Positions 1 to 5,686 of a DNA stretch of 6,839 nucleotides are shown one piece after another (positions within the stretch are counted from its first letter, which is position 1; every line of letters starts with the position of its first letter). A program made the translations under genes and the position numbers. Source of the DNA: Endomicrobium sp. (GTDB taxonomy: Bacteria; Elusimicrobiota; Endomicrobiia; Endomicrobiales; Endomicrobiaceae); the NCBI GenBank assembly GCA_031264425.1, contig JAISDY010000033.1:1-6839 (forward strand). The letters are read 5' to 3'. The notes beneath the pieces were generated by a model that searched no databases, had not been told where the DNA came from, and saw only the letters and a list, made by a program, of their open reading frames with translations.

Positions 1-149
1 AACGACTTGCCAAACCGTCTTGGTCTAGACAGAAAGTATATTCTGCCGTTAGATATTAAGTCATGCATGTGTTTTGTCTTATCCACATACACGGAGTCAG
101 AGTTTCTCAACACTTCAAAGCTCTGCGTTCCTATTGGCAACATCCTCAT
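1..149 (-). CDS. AAA-ATPase-like protein (PF09820 type), N-terminal part, cut by window edge
   Basis: The 49 complete codons give a protein starting MRMLPIGTQSFEVLRN, continuing through VYVDKTKHMHDLI and ending in YFLSRPRRFGKS. This is the characteristic opening of the predicted AAA-ATPase family PF09820 (formerly paired with DUF1703, a PD-(D/E)XK-like nuclease domain): an LPIG-x-QSFE segment, a YVDKT segment, then the Walker A variant RPRRFGKS that binds ATP phosphate. Family members are usually about 500 residues, so most of the gene lies outside the window. I chose the ATG at 149 because a GAGGA-type ribosome binding site lies about 9 nt upstream; the next ATG, at 143, is an alternative. 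The gene begins 15 nt after the ROK kinase stop codon on the same strand, so the two are probably co-transcribed. The family is widespread and often in many copies in host-associated bacteria. Its role is not settled; a mobile-element or nuclease-linked function is inference. Confidence 0.85.
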   Translation of the reverse strand, partial: MRMLPIGTQSFEVLRNSDSVYVDKTKHMHDLISNGRIYFLSRPRRFGKS

Positions 150-164
150 AGATTTTTATCCTCT

Positions 165-1178
165 TTATTTGCCTTCCTTAGCCAGCATCGCAGCCCCTAT
201 TAAACCCAACTTTGCTGTATTTTTTGATATTGTTATTTTGCAAGTTTCCGCCGCTGACGCGTATGCTCTCTTCTTTATTTCCTTTTTCGCCGTATCCATA
301 AAATATGCGCTTGCCGAGCTTACTCCTCCACATATGACTATCGAATCCGGGTTTAATATATTTATTATTGTCGCTAATCCTATCCCTAGTTTCTTCCCAT
401 AGAATCTCCACATCTCTTTGGCTGTTTCATCCCCTTTTTGCGCTTTTTCGTATAACGTTTTACAGTTTAGCGCCTCTCCTTCCTTTATAAGCCTTTTCCC
501 TGTCGTCTTCATATAATTCTCTATATATTTTATGAAATATTTTTCGCCTATATATGCTTCTATACACCCGTTGCTCCCGCATTGGCAATCAGGACCTTTC
601 TCGTCTATCGTTATATGCCCCACTTCGCCTGCGCTTCCGCTTGAACCTGTATAAATCTTCTTGTTTATTACTATCCCTCCTCCTACGCCCGTTCCTAATG
701 TCACGCATACCATGTTCGTGGCTTTCTGTTCCGTATCAACATAATACGCTCCTAACGCCGCTACATTGGCATCATTATCCACATGCACCTTCTTGCCCTC
801 TAGCTCTTGCTCTACTAGTCCCTTTAGTGGAACTTCTTTCCATTTAAGTAAATTGGGACTAAATCTTACTACGCCTTTTTGAGCATTTATATCCCCGGGC
901 ATGCCTATGCCTACTGTTTTTATTCTTTCATAATCTTTAAATTTCTTTATCTCTCTTGTTATCTCTGCTATTACTTCTTGGGGGGACTTCTGGTTGTCCA
1001 TACCCACCTTTCTTTCTTCTTTTATTTCCCCTTTTTCATTTACTACTCCTATTTTTATTGACTGCCCTCCTATATCTACTCCCATATACAACTCTTCTTG
1101 CGCCAATACTCTTGTGCAACCCAATGATGAAAATAACAGAACAAAACAAAAACCCAAATTAAGAAGTTTCTTCTTCAT
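165..1178 (-). CDS. ROK-family sugar kinase with an N-terminal signal peptide
   Basis: The protein has 337 residues. Residues 32-337 are a full-length ROK kinase: phosphate loop DIGG (35-38), VDNDAN (133-138) with the catalytic Asp135, glycine-rich LGTGVGGG (161-168), GEVGH (184-188), and the structural zinc motif CQCGSNGCIE (198-207), where Cys198, Cys200 and Cys205 act with His188. These enzymes transfer phosphate from ATP to glucose, N-acetylglucosamine, N-acetylmannosamine or related sugars; the exact substrate cannot be told. There is no N-terminal helix-turn-helix, so it is a kinase and not a NagC/XylR-type repressor. Unusually, residues 1-27 form a signal peptide: MKKK, a hydrophobic core, then a plausible signal peptidase I site VLA|QEE. 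An SLGC sequence is only a poor lipobox. The start at 1178 has a strong AGGGAGG 11 nt upstream. An internal ATG (Met32) would give a normal cytosolic kinase. The AAA-ATPase-like gene follows after 15 nt. Confidence 0.9.
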   Translation of the reverse strand: MKKKLLNLGFCFVLLFSSLGCTRVLAQEELYMGVDIGGQSIKIGVVNEKGEIKEERKVGMDNQKSPQEVIAEITREIKKFKDYERIKTVGIGMPGDINAQKGVVRFSPNLLKWKEVPLKGLVEQELEGKKVHVDNDANVAALGAYYVDTEQKATNMVCVTLGTGVGGGIVINKKIYTGSSGSAGEVGHITIDEKGPDCQCGSNGCIEAYIGEKYFIKYIENYMKTTGKRLIKEGEALNCKTLYEKAQKGDETAKEMWRFYGKKLGIGLATIINILNPDSIVICGGVSSASAYFMDTAKKEIKKRAYASAAETCKITISKNTAKLGLIGAAMLAKEGK

Positions 1179-1189
1179 GATTTTGTTAG

Positions 1190-1196
1190 CCTCCCT
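1190..1196 (-). promoter_or_regulatory. Ribosome binding site of the ROK kinase, supporting the signal-peptide start
   Basis: On the minus strand AGGGAGG lies 11 nt before the ATG at 1178. It is the best Shine-Dalgarno match near this gene and favours translation from the signal-peptide start. The internal ATG (Met32) has only a weaker AGAAGAG a few bases upstream, inside the coding sequence. Confidence 0.7.
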
Positions 1197-1320
1197 AGTT
1201 TTTCTATGCTACTTGCAACTTCTTCCTTACCCAATCTGTTTAATTCTACAAATTTGCCAAGATTTATATTAACTATCTAAACGCTATTTTGTTTAATAGT
1301 CTTACAGATAACACATATTT

Positions 1321-1337
1321 TGTCAAATTATTTGACA
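1321..1337. repeat. Perfect palindrome upstream of the ROK kinase, candidate operator
   Basis: TGTCAAATTATTTGACA is a perfect inverted repeat with 7-bp arms around a 3-bp centre, in the 255-bp gap upstream of the ROK gene and 143 bp before its start codon. The arms contain TTGACA, a consensus -35 hexamer, reading outward on both strands, but no good -10 element lies 16-18 bp from either. On the minus strand a perfect TATAAT at 1366-1371 lies upstream of the palindrome without a good -35 partner. A dimeric repressor site for the downstream kinase operon is the simplest reading. The rest of 1179-1433 shows nothing else recognisable. Confidence 0.45.
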
Positions 1338-1419
1338 GCTTTCTATCTTTTATGAAGCTTATTTAATTATAGTCTTTTTATATCAAAGAATAAAAAAAAA
1401 CGACCCCATCCCCGCAAAC

Positions 1420-1433
1420 AGTAAATACCGCAA
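1420..1433 (+). repeat. Fourth copy of the partition-locus 14-bp repeat, downstream of the RHH gene
   Basis: AGTAAATACCGCAA ends at the base next to the TGA stop codon of the ribbon-helix-helix gene. It matches AGTAAATACCATAA (minus strand, 2528-2541) at 12 of 14 positions, and GGCAAATACAGCAA (minus strand, 2512-2525) at 11 of 14. It lies in the opposite orientation to those copies. Sites at both ends of the parA-RHH operon suggest binding by one of its products. Confidence 0.4.
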
Positions 1434-1718
1434 TCAGTCTTTTATCTTGTGGTTTTCTATATATTCTTTCAACGCTTCGTTAATAACTGAGTATTCCTTT
1501 TTGTTGTTTCTGGTCGCATAAATTTTAAGCGTTCGTTTGTATAAGGGGTTGACGTAAATACTCCATTTCTCCAATACCGCTTTACCGTTTACGGTTTTTA
1601 CTGATTGCCGCTTTTCTTCTTTCACAGTGTTTTTGTTCAACGGCTCTTTAGGGTCAACAGAAGAGACTCCGCGCCTCTTGAAAATATCTAGTTTTGCAAA
1701 ATTAGCCTTGTTTGACAT
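1434..1718 (-). CDS. Small ribbon-helix-helix protein, probable partition partner of ParA (ParB/ParG-like)
   Basis: This 94-residue basic protein has a charged, probably flexible N-terminal half (1-50). Its C-terminal half fits a ribbon-helix-helix fold: a strand at WSIYVNP (52-58), a first helix around 59-70 and a second helix around SVINEALKEYIEN (77-89). Position and architecture match the small centromere-binding partners of short plasmid ParA proteins, such as the ParG type. These dimerise, bind repeated DNA sites, stimulate the ParA ATPase through a mobile N-terminus and repress their own operon. That role is inferred from context and fold; I do not recognise a specific subfamily. It begins 9 nt after the parA stop, and its GGAG ribosome binding site overlaps that TAG, so translational coupling is likely. 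The nearby 14-bp repeats are its likely targets. A toxin-antitoxin antitoxin is a less likely alternative because no toxin gene adjoins it. Confidence 0.75.
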   Translation of the reverse strand: MSNKANFAKLDIFKRRGVSSVDPKEPLNKNTVKEEKRQSVKTVNGKAVLEKWSIYVNPLYKRTLKIYATRNNKKEYSVINEALKEYIENHKIKD

Positions 1719-1727
1719 AACTATCTC

Positions 1728-2474
1728 CTAAATAATAAGTTCTGCTAGTTTTTGATACGATTGAGATCCAAAATGAGTTGGATCAAGAATTACTAACGGC
1801 ATTCCTTGCATACTTGCTTCAGGGTGTTTAACTGTAAAGTCTATTGTGACTGGAAAAACTAAATCGCTAAATTGAGTTCTTAGCAATTTTAAAGTTTCTA
1901 TGCTCATGTTTGTTCTGTTATGTGCTTTTGTTGGAAGTAACCCTAGAATTTTCAAGTCTGGATTTAACCCTCTCTTGATACTTTCAACCATTTCAAATAA
2001 CTGTTTTAATCCTTGCAAGGAAAGGAAGTGTGTCTCTACGGGGACTAATAGTTCGTTAGCATAAACAAGAGCTGATATGCTAAGGTAACTTTCCGAAGGA
2101 GGCGTATCTATAATAACAAAATCATACTTAGTCTCAATAGATTTAAGTAATGCTCTAAGCTCGCCAGTACTAGCTGCAGTCATGCCTGCGTCTGTTTTAG
2201 ATAGGTTAGGATGGGAAGGGAGTATCTCCATTCCGAAAGAAGTCTTAACAATGACATTCTCAGGTTTTAGTTTTATATCTTCAAACAAATTATGAATTGA
2301 ATAATTCAAAGAAGTGACATCAACGCCACAACTGATTGTTGCGCTTGATTGCGGGTCTATATCAACAAGTAAAACTTTTTTACCTTTTTTGTAAAGAGCT
2401 GCTGACAAATTTACTGCCGTAGTAGTTTTGCCAACGCCGCCTTTTTTGAGGCTGATTGCTATGGTTCTAGGCAT
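1728..2474 (-). CDS. parA: ParA/Soj-family partition ATPase
   Basis: The protein has 248 residues and is a complete deviant-Walker ATPase of the ParA/MinD superfamily. It shows KGGVGKTT (11-18) with the signature lysine Lys11 and the phosphate-binding Lys16, the Walker A' segment LLVDIDPQ (35-42) with Asp40, and the Walker B segment IIDTPP (121-126) with Asp123. The C-terminal motif around VILDPTHFGSQSYQKLAELI is typical of the family. There is no N-terminal DNA-binding extension, so it is the short type seen with small partner proteins on plasmids, or as chromosomal Soj. ATP-bound dimers bind nucleoid DNA non-specifically and move a DNA cargo marked by the partner. The ATG at 2474 is preceded by a GAGGA-type ribosome binding site. 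The next gene is a ribbon-helix-helix protein rather than a full ParB, which favours a plasmid or integrated element. No replication initiator is in the window. Confidence 0.93.
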   Translation of the reverse strand: MPRTIAISLKKGGVGKTTTAVNLSAALYKKGKKVLLVDIDPQSSATISCGVDVTSLNYSIHNLFEDIKLKPENVIVKTSFGMEILPSHPNLSKTDAGMTAASTGELRALLKSIETKYDFVIIDTPPSESYLSISALVYANELLVPVETHFLSLQGLKQLFEMVESIKRGLNPDLKILGLLPTKAHNRTNMSIETLKLLRTQFSDLVFPVTIDFTVKHPEASMQGMPLVILDPTHFGSQSYQKLAELII

Positions 2475-2487
2475 AATCCTCTTCCTC

Positions 2488-2541
2488 TTGCAGTTTTTGC
2501 CGTTTGTAGTATTGCTGTATTTGCCTTTTATGGTATTTACT
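2488..2541 (-). repeat. Three degenerate 14-bp direct repeats upstream of parA, candidate operator/centromere
   Basis: Read on the minus strand, copies are AGTAAATACCATAA (2541-2528), GGCAAATACAGCAA (2525-2512) and GGCAAAAACTGCAA (2501-2488). The last two match at 12 of 14 positions and start 24 bp apart; the first and second are 16 bp apart. They lie between the parA promoter region and its start codon, and the first overlaps the proposed -10. Such an array fits a binding site for the ribbon-helix-helix partner, giving autorepression and possibly serving as the partition site. This is inference from layout. Confidence 0.45.
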
Positions 2542-2565
2542 ACAATATATTATCTATTATGTCAA
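2537..2565 (-). promoter_or_regulatory. Probable parA promoter
   Basis: On the minus strand a perfect TTGACA (2565-2560) is followed after 17 bp by TAGTAA (2542-2537), a weak -10. Transcription would start around 2530, leaving a leader of roughly 55 nt that contains two of the 14-bp repeats. The -35 is convincing; the -10 is not. Confidence 0.4.
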
Positions 2566-2670
2566 CAGGAGTACATCTACATGTCCAATCAATAGAGTTT
2601 AAAGAGCTGTAAAGGAATAAGGGAAGAAGATACAAGATTGATAAAAAACAAAGAAAAAAGAAGAAAAATT

Positions 2671-2679
2671 TGGTATAAT
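2671..2679 (+). promoter_or_regulatory. Extended -10 promoter element upstream of the exported-protein gene
   Basis: TGGTATAAT combines a perfect TATAAT (2674-2679) with a TGn extension. No good -35 lies 16-18 bp upstream, where the DNA is a purine tract, but extended -10 promoters can work without one. It would give a leader of about 155 nt before the ATG at 2843. Confidence 0.4.
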
Positions 2680-2832
2680 AGATACAGAGTCAAAGAAGGT
2701 GGATTATAATTGGTTGCCCTTAGTCCTTAAAGGAGTTTTAGTTCAATCTTTATATTTTACAAAGAGTTGAAGAATAAGTAAGCTACGTAAGTATAAATTA
2801 GTGATAAGGAAAGACGTTTTAAAAGGAGCTAC

Positions 2833-2838
2833 GGAGGG
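2833..2838 (+). promoter_or_regulatory. Ribosome binding site deciding the start at 2843
   Basis: GGAGGG lies 4 nt upstream of the ATG at 2843 and is a strong Shine-Dalgarno match. It favours this start over the in-frame GTG at 2801, which would add 14 residues before an otherwise normal signal peptide and has no better site. Confidence 0.65.
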
Positions 2839-2842
2839 AGTT

Positions 2843-3439
2843 ATGGAGAAGGCGTGGAAGAAGGGTTTATGGATATTTGGGATGGCAATTAGTTTTTTGT
2901 GTTATAGTAGCATTGATGTTAGCGCCAGAAACGAGGTCACAATGCTTGTTTGTGGCGATACCAAGATGGAATCTAGGGAAGCCTTTAATACATTATATCG
3001 GGATTTAATGGGGAGGAGGGGTCTCGCTCTGGTGAAGCCGGGCGGGGGCGACTACTGTATAGGCGTAAGAGGTTCGTTGGACATGGACAAGGTGTCTGCA
3101 GATTTATCTGCAGACCTAAACATGTACTATGTAGATGATCTCAAGACAATACCGGAACTAGTGATTCCGTCCGCTTTATTAGTATTAGTATATGCAGGGA
3201 AAGAAGAGGAAGGATTGGGTAATTTGCCGTTGCTGCAGAAAAATTTGAAGAGCCGCAAACACAGAATTGACCTTCCAGAAATGGCATTGCTTCGTTTGGA
3301 CGAAGTGTTGGCGTCTTCATGTGATGAGGAGAAGGGGGTTAGAGGGTGCGCGCTTAAGCTTATAAAAGCATGCGGGAAAATGTGGCCACGGTGTCCGATA
3401 GAAGAGAAAAAGGAGATGAAGTATCCTTGTCTAGAATAA
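2843..3439 (+). CDS. Exported cysteine-containing protein of unknown function
   Basis: I do not recognise this 198-residue protein. Residues 1-28 are a signal peptide: basic MEKAWKKG, a hydrophobic stretch, then a signal peptidase I site VSA|RN. The mature part has seven cysteines (37, 72, 160, 169, 177, 184, 196), four of them in the last 40 residues together with Cys160, which suggests disulfides outside the cytoplasm. A short tandem peptide SADLSADL (85-92) is encoded by a perfect DNA palindrome. A hydrophobic segment VIPSALLVLVYAG (107-119) is probably buried core rather than a membrane helix. The start at 2843 was chosen for its GGAGGG site and because it gives a standard signal peptide. 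The gene stands alone between two gaps, and the calpain-like gene follows 229 bp later on the same strand; a functional link between them is not shown. Confidence 0.7.
   Translation: MEKAWKKGLWIFGMAISFLCYSSIDVSARNEVTMLVCGDTKMESREAFNTLYRDLMGRRGLALVKPGGGDYCIGVRGSLDMDKVSADLSADLNMYYVDDLKTIPELVIPSALLVLVYAGKEEEGLGNLPLLQKNLKSRKHRIDLPEMALLRLDEVLASSCDEEKGVRGCALKLIKACGKMWPRCPIEEKKEMKYPCLE
3094..3115. repeat. 22-bp perfect palindrome inside the exported-protein gene
   Basis: Arms GTCTGCAGAT and ATCTGCAGAC flank a 2-bp TT centre without mismatch. The same bases form a tandem repeat at the protein level (SADLSADL), so the palindrome may be a by-product of a 12-bp duplication containing the self-complementary CTGCAG. 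Confidence 0.6.
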
Positions 3440-3668
3440 TCGTGCTTATAGACTAATCTGATGATCCTTGCGATGATGATTTAAAGATGAGCAAATGCTG
3501 CTGCTTCTAACGAAAATGGTGTGAAGCAAAGAAAAAAATGGATAGTATGAGTAGGCAGTAGGACACAATCAGTGAGTTAAGCATATAGAAGTTAATATTT
3601 TCAGTATTGGGCGAGAAAAGTAAAAATCTAGAGATAATCATAGAAAAAAATATAAAAAGGAAAATTTT
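3440..3668. other. Leader region of the calpain-like gene
   Basis: This 229-bp AT-rich stretch ends in AAAAGGAAAATTTT before the ATG at 3669, with the AAGGA serving as ribosome binding site. I see no terminator hairpin for the upstream gene and no promoter with both elements at correct spacing. A TTGGGC at about 3606 and a GATAAT at about 3634 are too far apart to pair. Confidence 0.4.
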
Positions 3669-5585
3669 ATGCCTCCAATGACAGTTGATGATTTAAAACA
3701 AGAAGCTGATGATGCCATGAACGCTTTATGGAAGAGTCGCTCTCCCGCTCGCACGATCACTAGACCACAAGTAAAAACTTCCTCGCAGTTTGTGAAGAAG
3801 ACGACGGGAAGGGAGGCTCCTCAACGCGCCATCCAAGAAGCAAGAGGTAGTTCTGGTCCTTTTAGAGTAACAACAATTGTTCCTATGACTGATACAACAG
3901 CAAAGGCTTCTTCTATAATCGATTCACAAGGGAATCAGACAAGAAATATTCTTCTAACCCGCTTTGGAGATCTAGCCAAATCTCTGCCCAAAGTAAGACC
4001 AAGTAGTGACTCCGAAAAGCAAGCGTATTATAAAAAATATGCAGAAATGGTTAGGCAAGAGGCAATACGGGATTTGGCTGGACATATATTGGAGAGGCAA
4101 TCAGCAACTGATGCTACGTCGCTGGACGATAAGTTTCGGAGAATAGCAGATCATTGGATCGCTGGCGTAAGAGCATATGATCAATGGGAAGGTTCTCCTT
4201 TATTCAAGAATAAGGCGCGGGGACATGGGCAAGCTGATGGTTCGACAGATGGACGCTTGCGGCGAAAACTAGTGATGGCAGCAGTTCGGGAAATAGTACG
4301 CAGGAAAGCGTTGAATCCTTTATCTTCTTTTTATCAATCTGCCGACACTGTCAGGAACGATCAAACCCAATTAAAAAATGCAGAATCCTTCAAAAGTCCT
4401 TTCTTGCGACTTCTTTACTTACAACAGAAAGCCTCCACGTCAAATCAATCTCTAAATCAGAAAAGTGCAAATGTGCTAAAAGGTTTCCTTGAGCATGCAG
4501 ATATATCCCCAGCATTCAAAAAAGCATTATTCCTCACATATAAGAAGCTGCGCGATCCTCAGGGATACAAGCAGGAATACTCGAGAGTCGTGCCATTCGG
4601 GGATGATGGATGGGTCAAAGCCTCCCACCGATTCTCTATCCCCGCCAATGCAGCTCTCCATCTCCCAGCCCCCGAAGGCAATGGTCATTCCAGAGATACC
4701 ACACCTGTCCCCATGGAGGACATCACCGAACGTGGATTACCACTCTTTGGAAGCGAGACAGATGATCCGATAAACGACGTAGGACAAGAGAGTCTTGGTG
4801 AATGCTGGCTGCAAGCAAGTGCAGCATCTTTGCCATGGTCTATACTGAAAAAGATATTCTCAGGGAAACAGTCCCATGGAGCTGATGGCGTCACAACGCG
4901 CCTACATGATGAGAACGGAAACCCGATATATATACGTACACAAAATAGCCAGCTGGGTCACAAAGAATCTGCCCATAAAGCTCTGTGGCCATTTGCACTA
5001 CAAGTAGCGGTAGCCAAGCATGAAGGGAAGGGAACGCTTAGACAATTCCGTGAAGGTGAGGGTGTCCCAACGCGCGATACTGGCAGTGGGATGCCATTAC
5101 ACAGTATACGCGACGCAGGATACGGTAGGTCAATTGCAGAAGCGGCAGCACTCTTGACAGGGAATCCTCTGGCAAAAAACGTTAACCTCTTTGATACTCC
5201 TGCAACAGCAAGGAGAGGCGCTTTTCTCCAAGCATGGAGAGATATAGGGAGCAGTGTACCCCAACAAAAAGCAGTAGCTTCGTTCGGGGCATTTGACAAA
5301 CCTCCAAATGAAGTACCAACACTAGACGATGAAAAGAAACACCGGCACGCTGTGATTTTGTCAAACATTTCTCCTGACGGTAGTGTAGGAGATTATGATA
5401 ATACGTGGTTAGACGGAGAAGGAGATGGAACTCTTAATATGAGAAAGAAAAGGTTCTCTTTAGACCCAACGCGTATGGGAAGTCTGTCCGTCCTTAACCC
5501 AGCTGGAGCGGATCGGAATACGTTCCTTCAGGGAGAACCATCTGCGTGGCGTCAAAGAAGCCTTCTTGGTAACTTTATGGTATAA
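3669..5585 (+). CDS. Calpain-like (peptidase C2) cysteine protease with unknown N-terminal half
   Basis: The protein has 638 residues. Residues about 365-610 carry a calpain-type catalytic core: VGQESLGECWLQASAASL (371-388) matches the calpain signature with oxyanion Gln373 and nucleophile Cys379; LWPFALQVAVAK (439-450) matches the usual LW-x-x-LLEKAYAK segment; HAVILSN (560-566) supplies His560; DNTWLDGEG (577-585) corresponds to the NPWGEGEW motif with Asn578 and Trp580. The Cys-to-His distance of 181 residues is a little longer than in animal calpains. No EF-hands or C2 domain follow. Residues 1-65 are basic and Ser/Thr/Gln-rich, probably disordered; 110-300 look helical and charged, with no family I recognise. 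There is no signal peptide or membrane segment, so the protein is cytosolic or leaves by a route not using Sec. Bacterial calpain domains often occur in effectors or toxins; that role here is inference. The gene is locally much more GC-rich than its neighbours. Confidence 0.8.
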   Translation: MPPMTVDDLKQEADDAMNALWKSRSPARTITRPQVKTSSQFVKKTTGREAPQRAIQEARGSSGPFRVTTIVPMTDTTAKASSIIDSQGNQTRNILLTRFGDLAKSLPKVRPSSDSEKQAYYKKYAEMVRQEAIRDLAGHILERQSATDATSLDDKFRRIADHWIAGVRAYDQWEGSPLFKNKARGHGQADGSTDGRLRRKLVMAAVREIVRRKALNPLSSFYQSADTVRNDQTQLKNAESFKSPFLRLLYLQQKASTSNQSLNQKSANVLKGFLEHADISPAFKKALFLTYKKLRDPQGYKQEYSRVVPFGDDGWVKASHRFSIPANAALHLPAPEGNGHSRDTTPVPMEDITERGLPLFGSETDDPINDVGQESLGECWLQASAASLPWSILKKIFSGKQSHGADGVTTRLHDENGNPIYIRTQNSQLGHKESAHKALWPFALQVAVAKHEGKGTLRQFREGEGVPTRDTGSGMPLHSIRDAGYGRSIAEAAALLTGNPLAKNVNLFDTPATARRGAFLQAWRDIGSSVPQQKAVASFGAFDKPPNEVPTLDDEKKHRHAVILSNISPDGSVGDYDNTWLDGEGDGTLNMRKKRFSLDPTRMGSLSVLNPAGADRNTFLQGEPSAWRQRSLLGNFMV

Positions 5586-5649
5586 GAAAGGGATAGCGTG
5601 TAAGTTTAGTGACTGGTAAAATAAAAATATAGATAAGGGAAAGAGCTTC

Positions 5650-5680
5650 CAACTAACTATAGTAGCAAAGTAGTTAGTTG
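5650..5680 (+). repeat. Stem-loop downstream of the calpain-like gene
   Basis: CAACTAACTA (5650-5659) and TAGTTAGTTG (5671-5680) form a perfect 10-bp stem with an 11-nt loop; one mismatch then two more A-T pairs extend it outward. It begins 65 bp after the calpain-like stop. No T-run follows on either strand, so it is not a standard intrinsic terminator. It may protect the 3' end of the transcript, act as a protein-binding site, or mark an insertion boundary. Confidence 0.5.
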
Positions 5681-5686
5681 AAAGGG

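Larger units (their letters stand above)
2475..2842. other. Divergent intergenic region between parA and the exported-protein gene
   Basis: This 368-bp gap has two parts. The left part (2475-2565) holds the parA promoter and three 14-bp repeats. The right part (about 2580-2842) is purine-rich on the plus strand and holds an extended -10 element at 2671-2679, with a second weaker pair further down (TTGAAG at 2767, TATAAA at 2792, spacing 19). No convincing open reading frame, RNA gene or terminator was found in it. Confidence 0.5.

Noticed and set aside
554..1162. Plus-strand frames antisense to the ROK kinase, rich in Leu/Ser/Tyr/Phe
   Set aside because: Their composition is the mirror of the ROK coding strand and none has a ribosome binding site or family motif.
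1392..1410. Nine-base A run next to GACCCCATCCCC, reading as a G-rich stretch then T9 on the minus strand after the RHH gene, resembling a terminator
   Set aside because: The G-rich part has no complementary C-rich arm nearby, so no stem forms. It is a T-run without a hairpin.
2801..2842. Upstream in-frame GTG start for the exported protein, adding 14 residues
   Set aside because: The ATG at 2843 has a strong GGAGGG at good spacing and gives a standard signal peptide; the extension would bury it.
3487..3510. Tiny frame MSKCCCF in the calpain-like leader
   Set aside because: Only seven codons, driven by a short CTG-type trinucleotide run; no convincing ribosome binding site.
4489..5368. Several 60-136 codon frames overlapping the calpain-like gene in other frames and on the other strand
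   Set aside because: They lie fully inside a gene with intact catalytic motifs and show no family features; the GC-rich stretch simply contains few stop codons.
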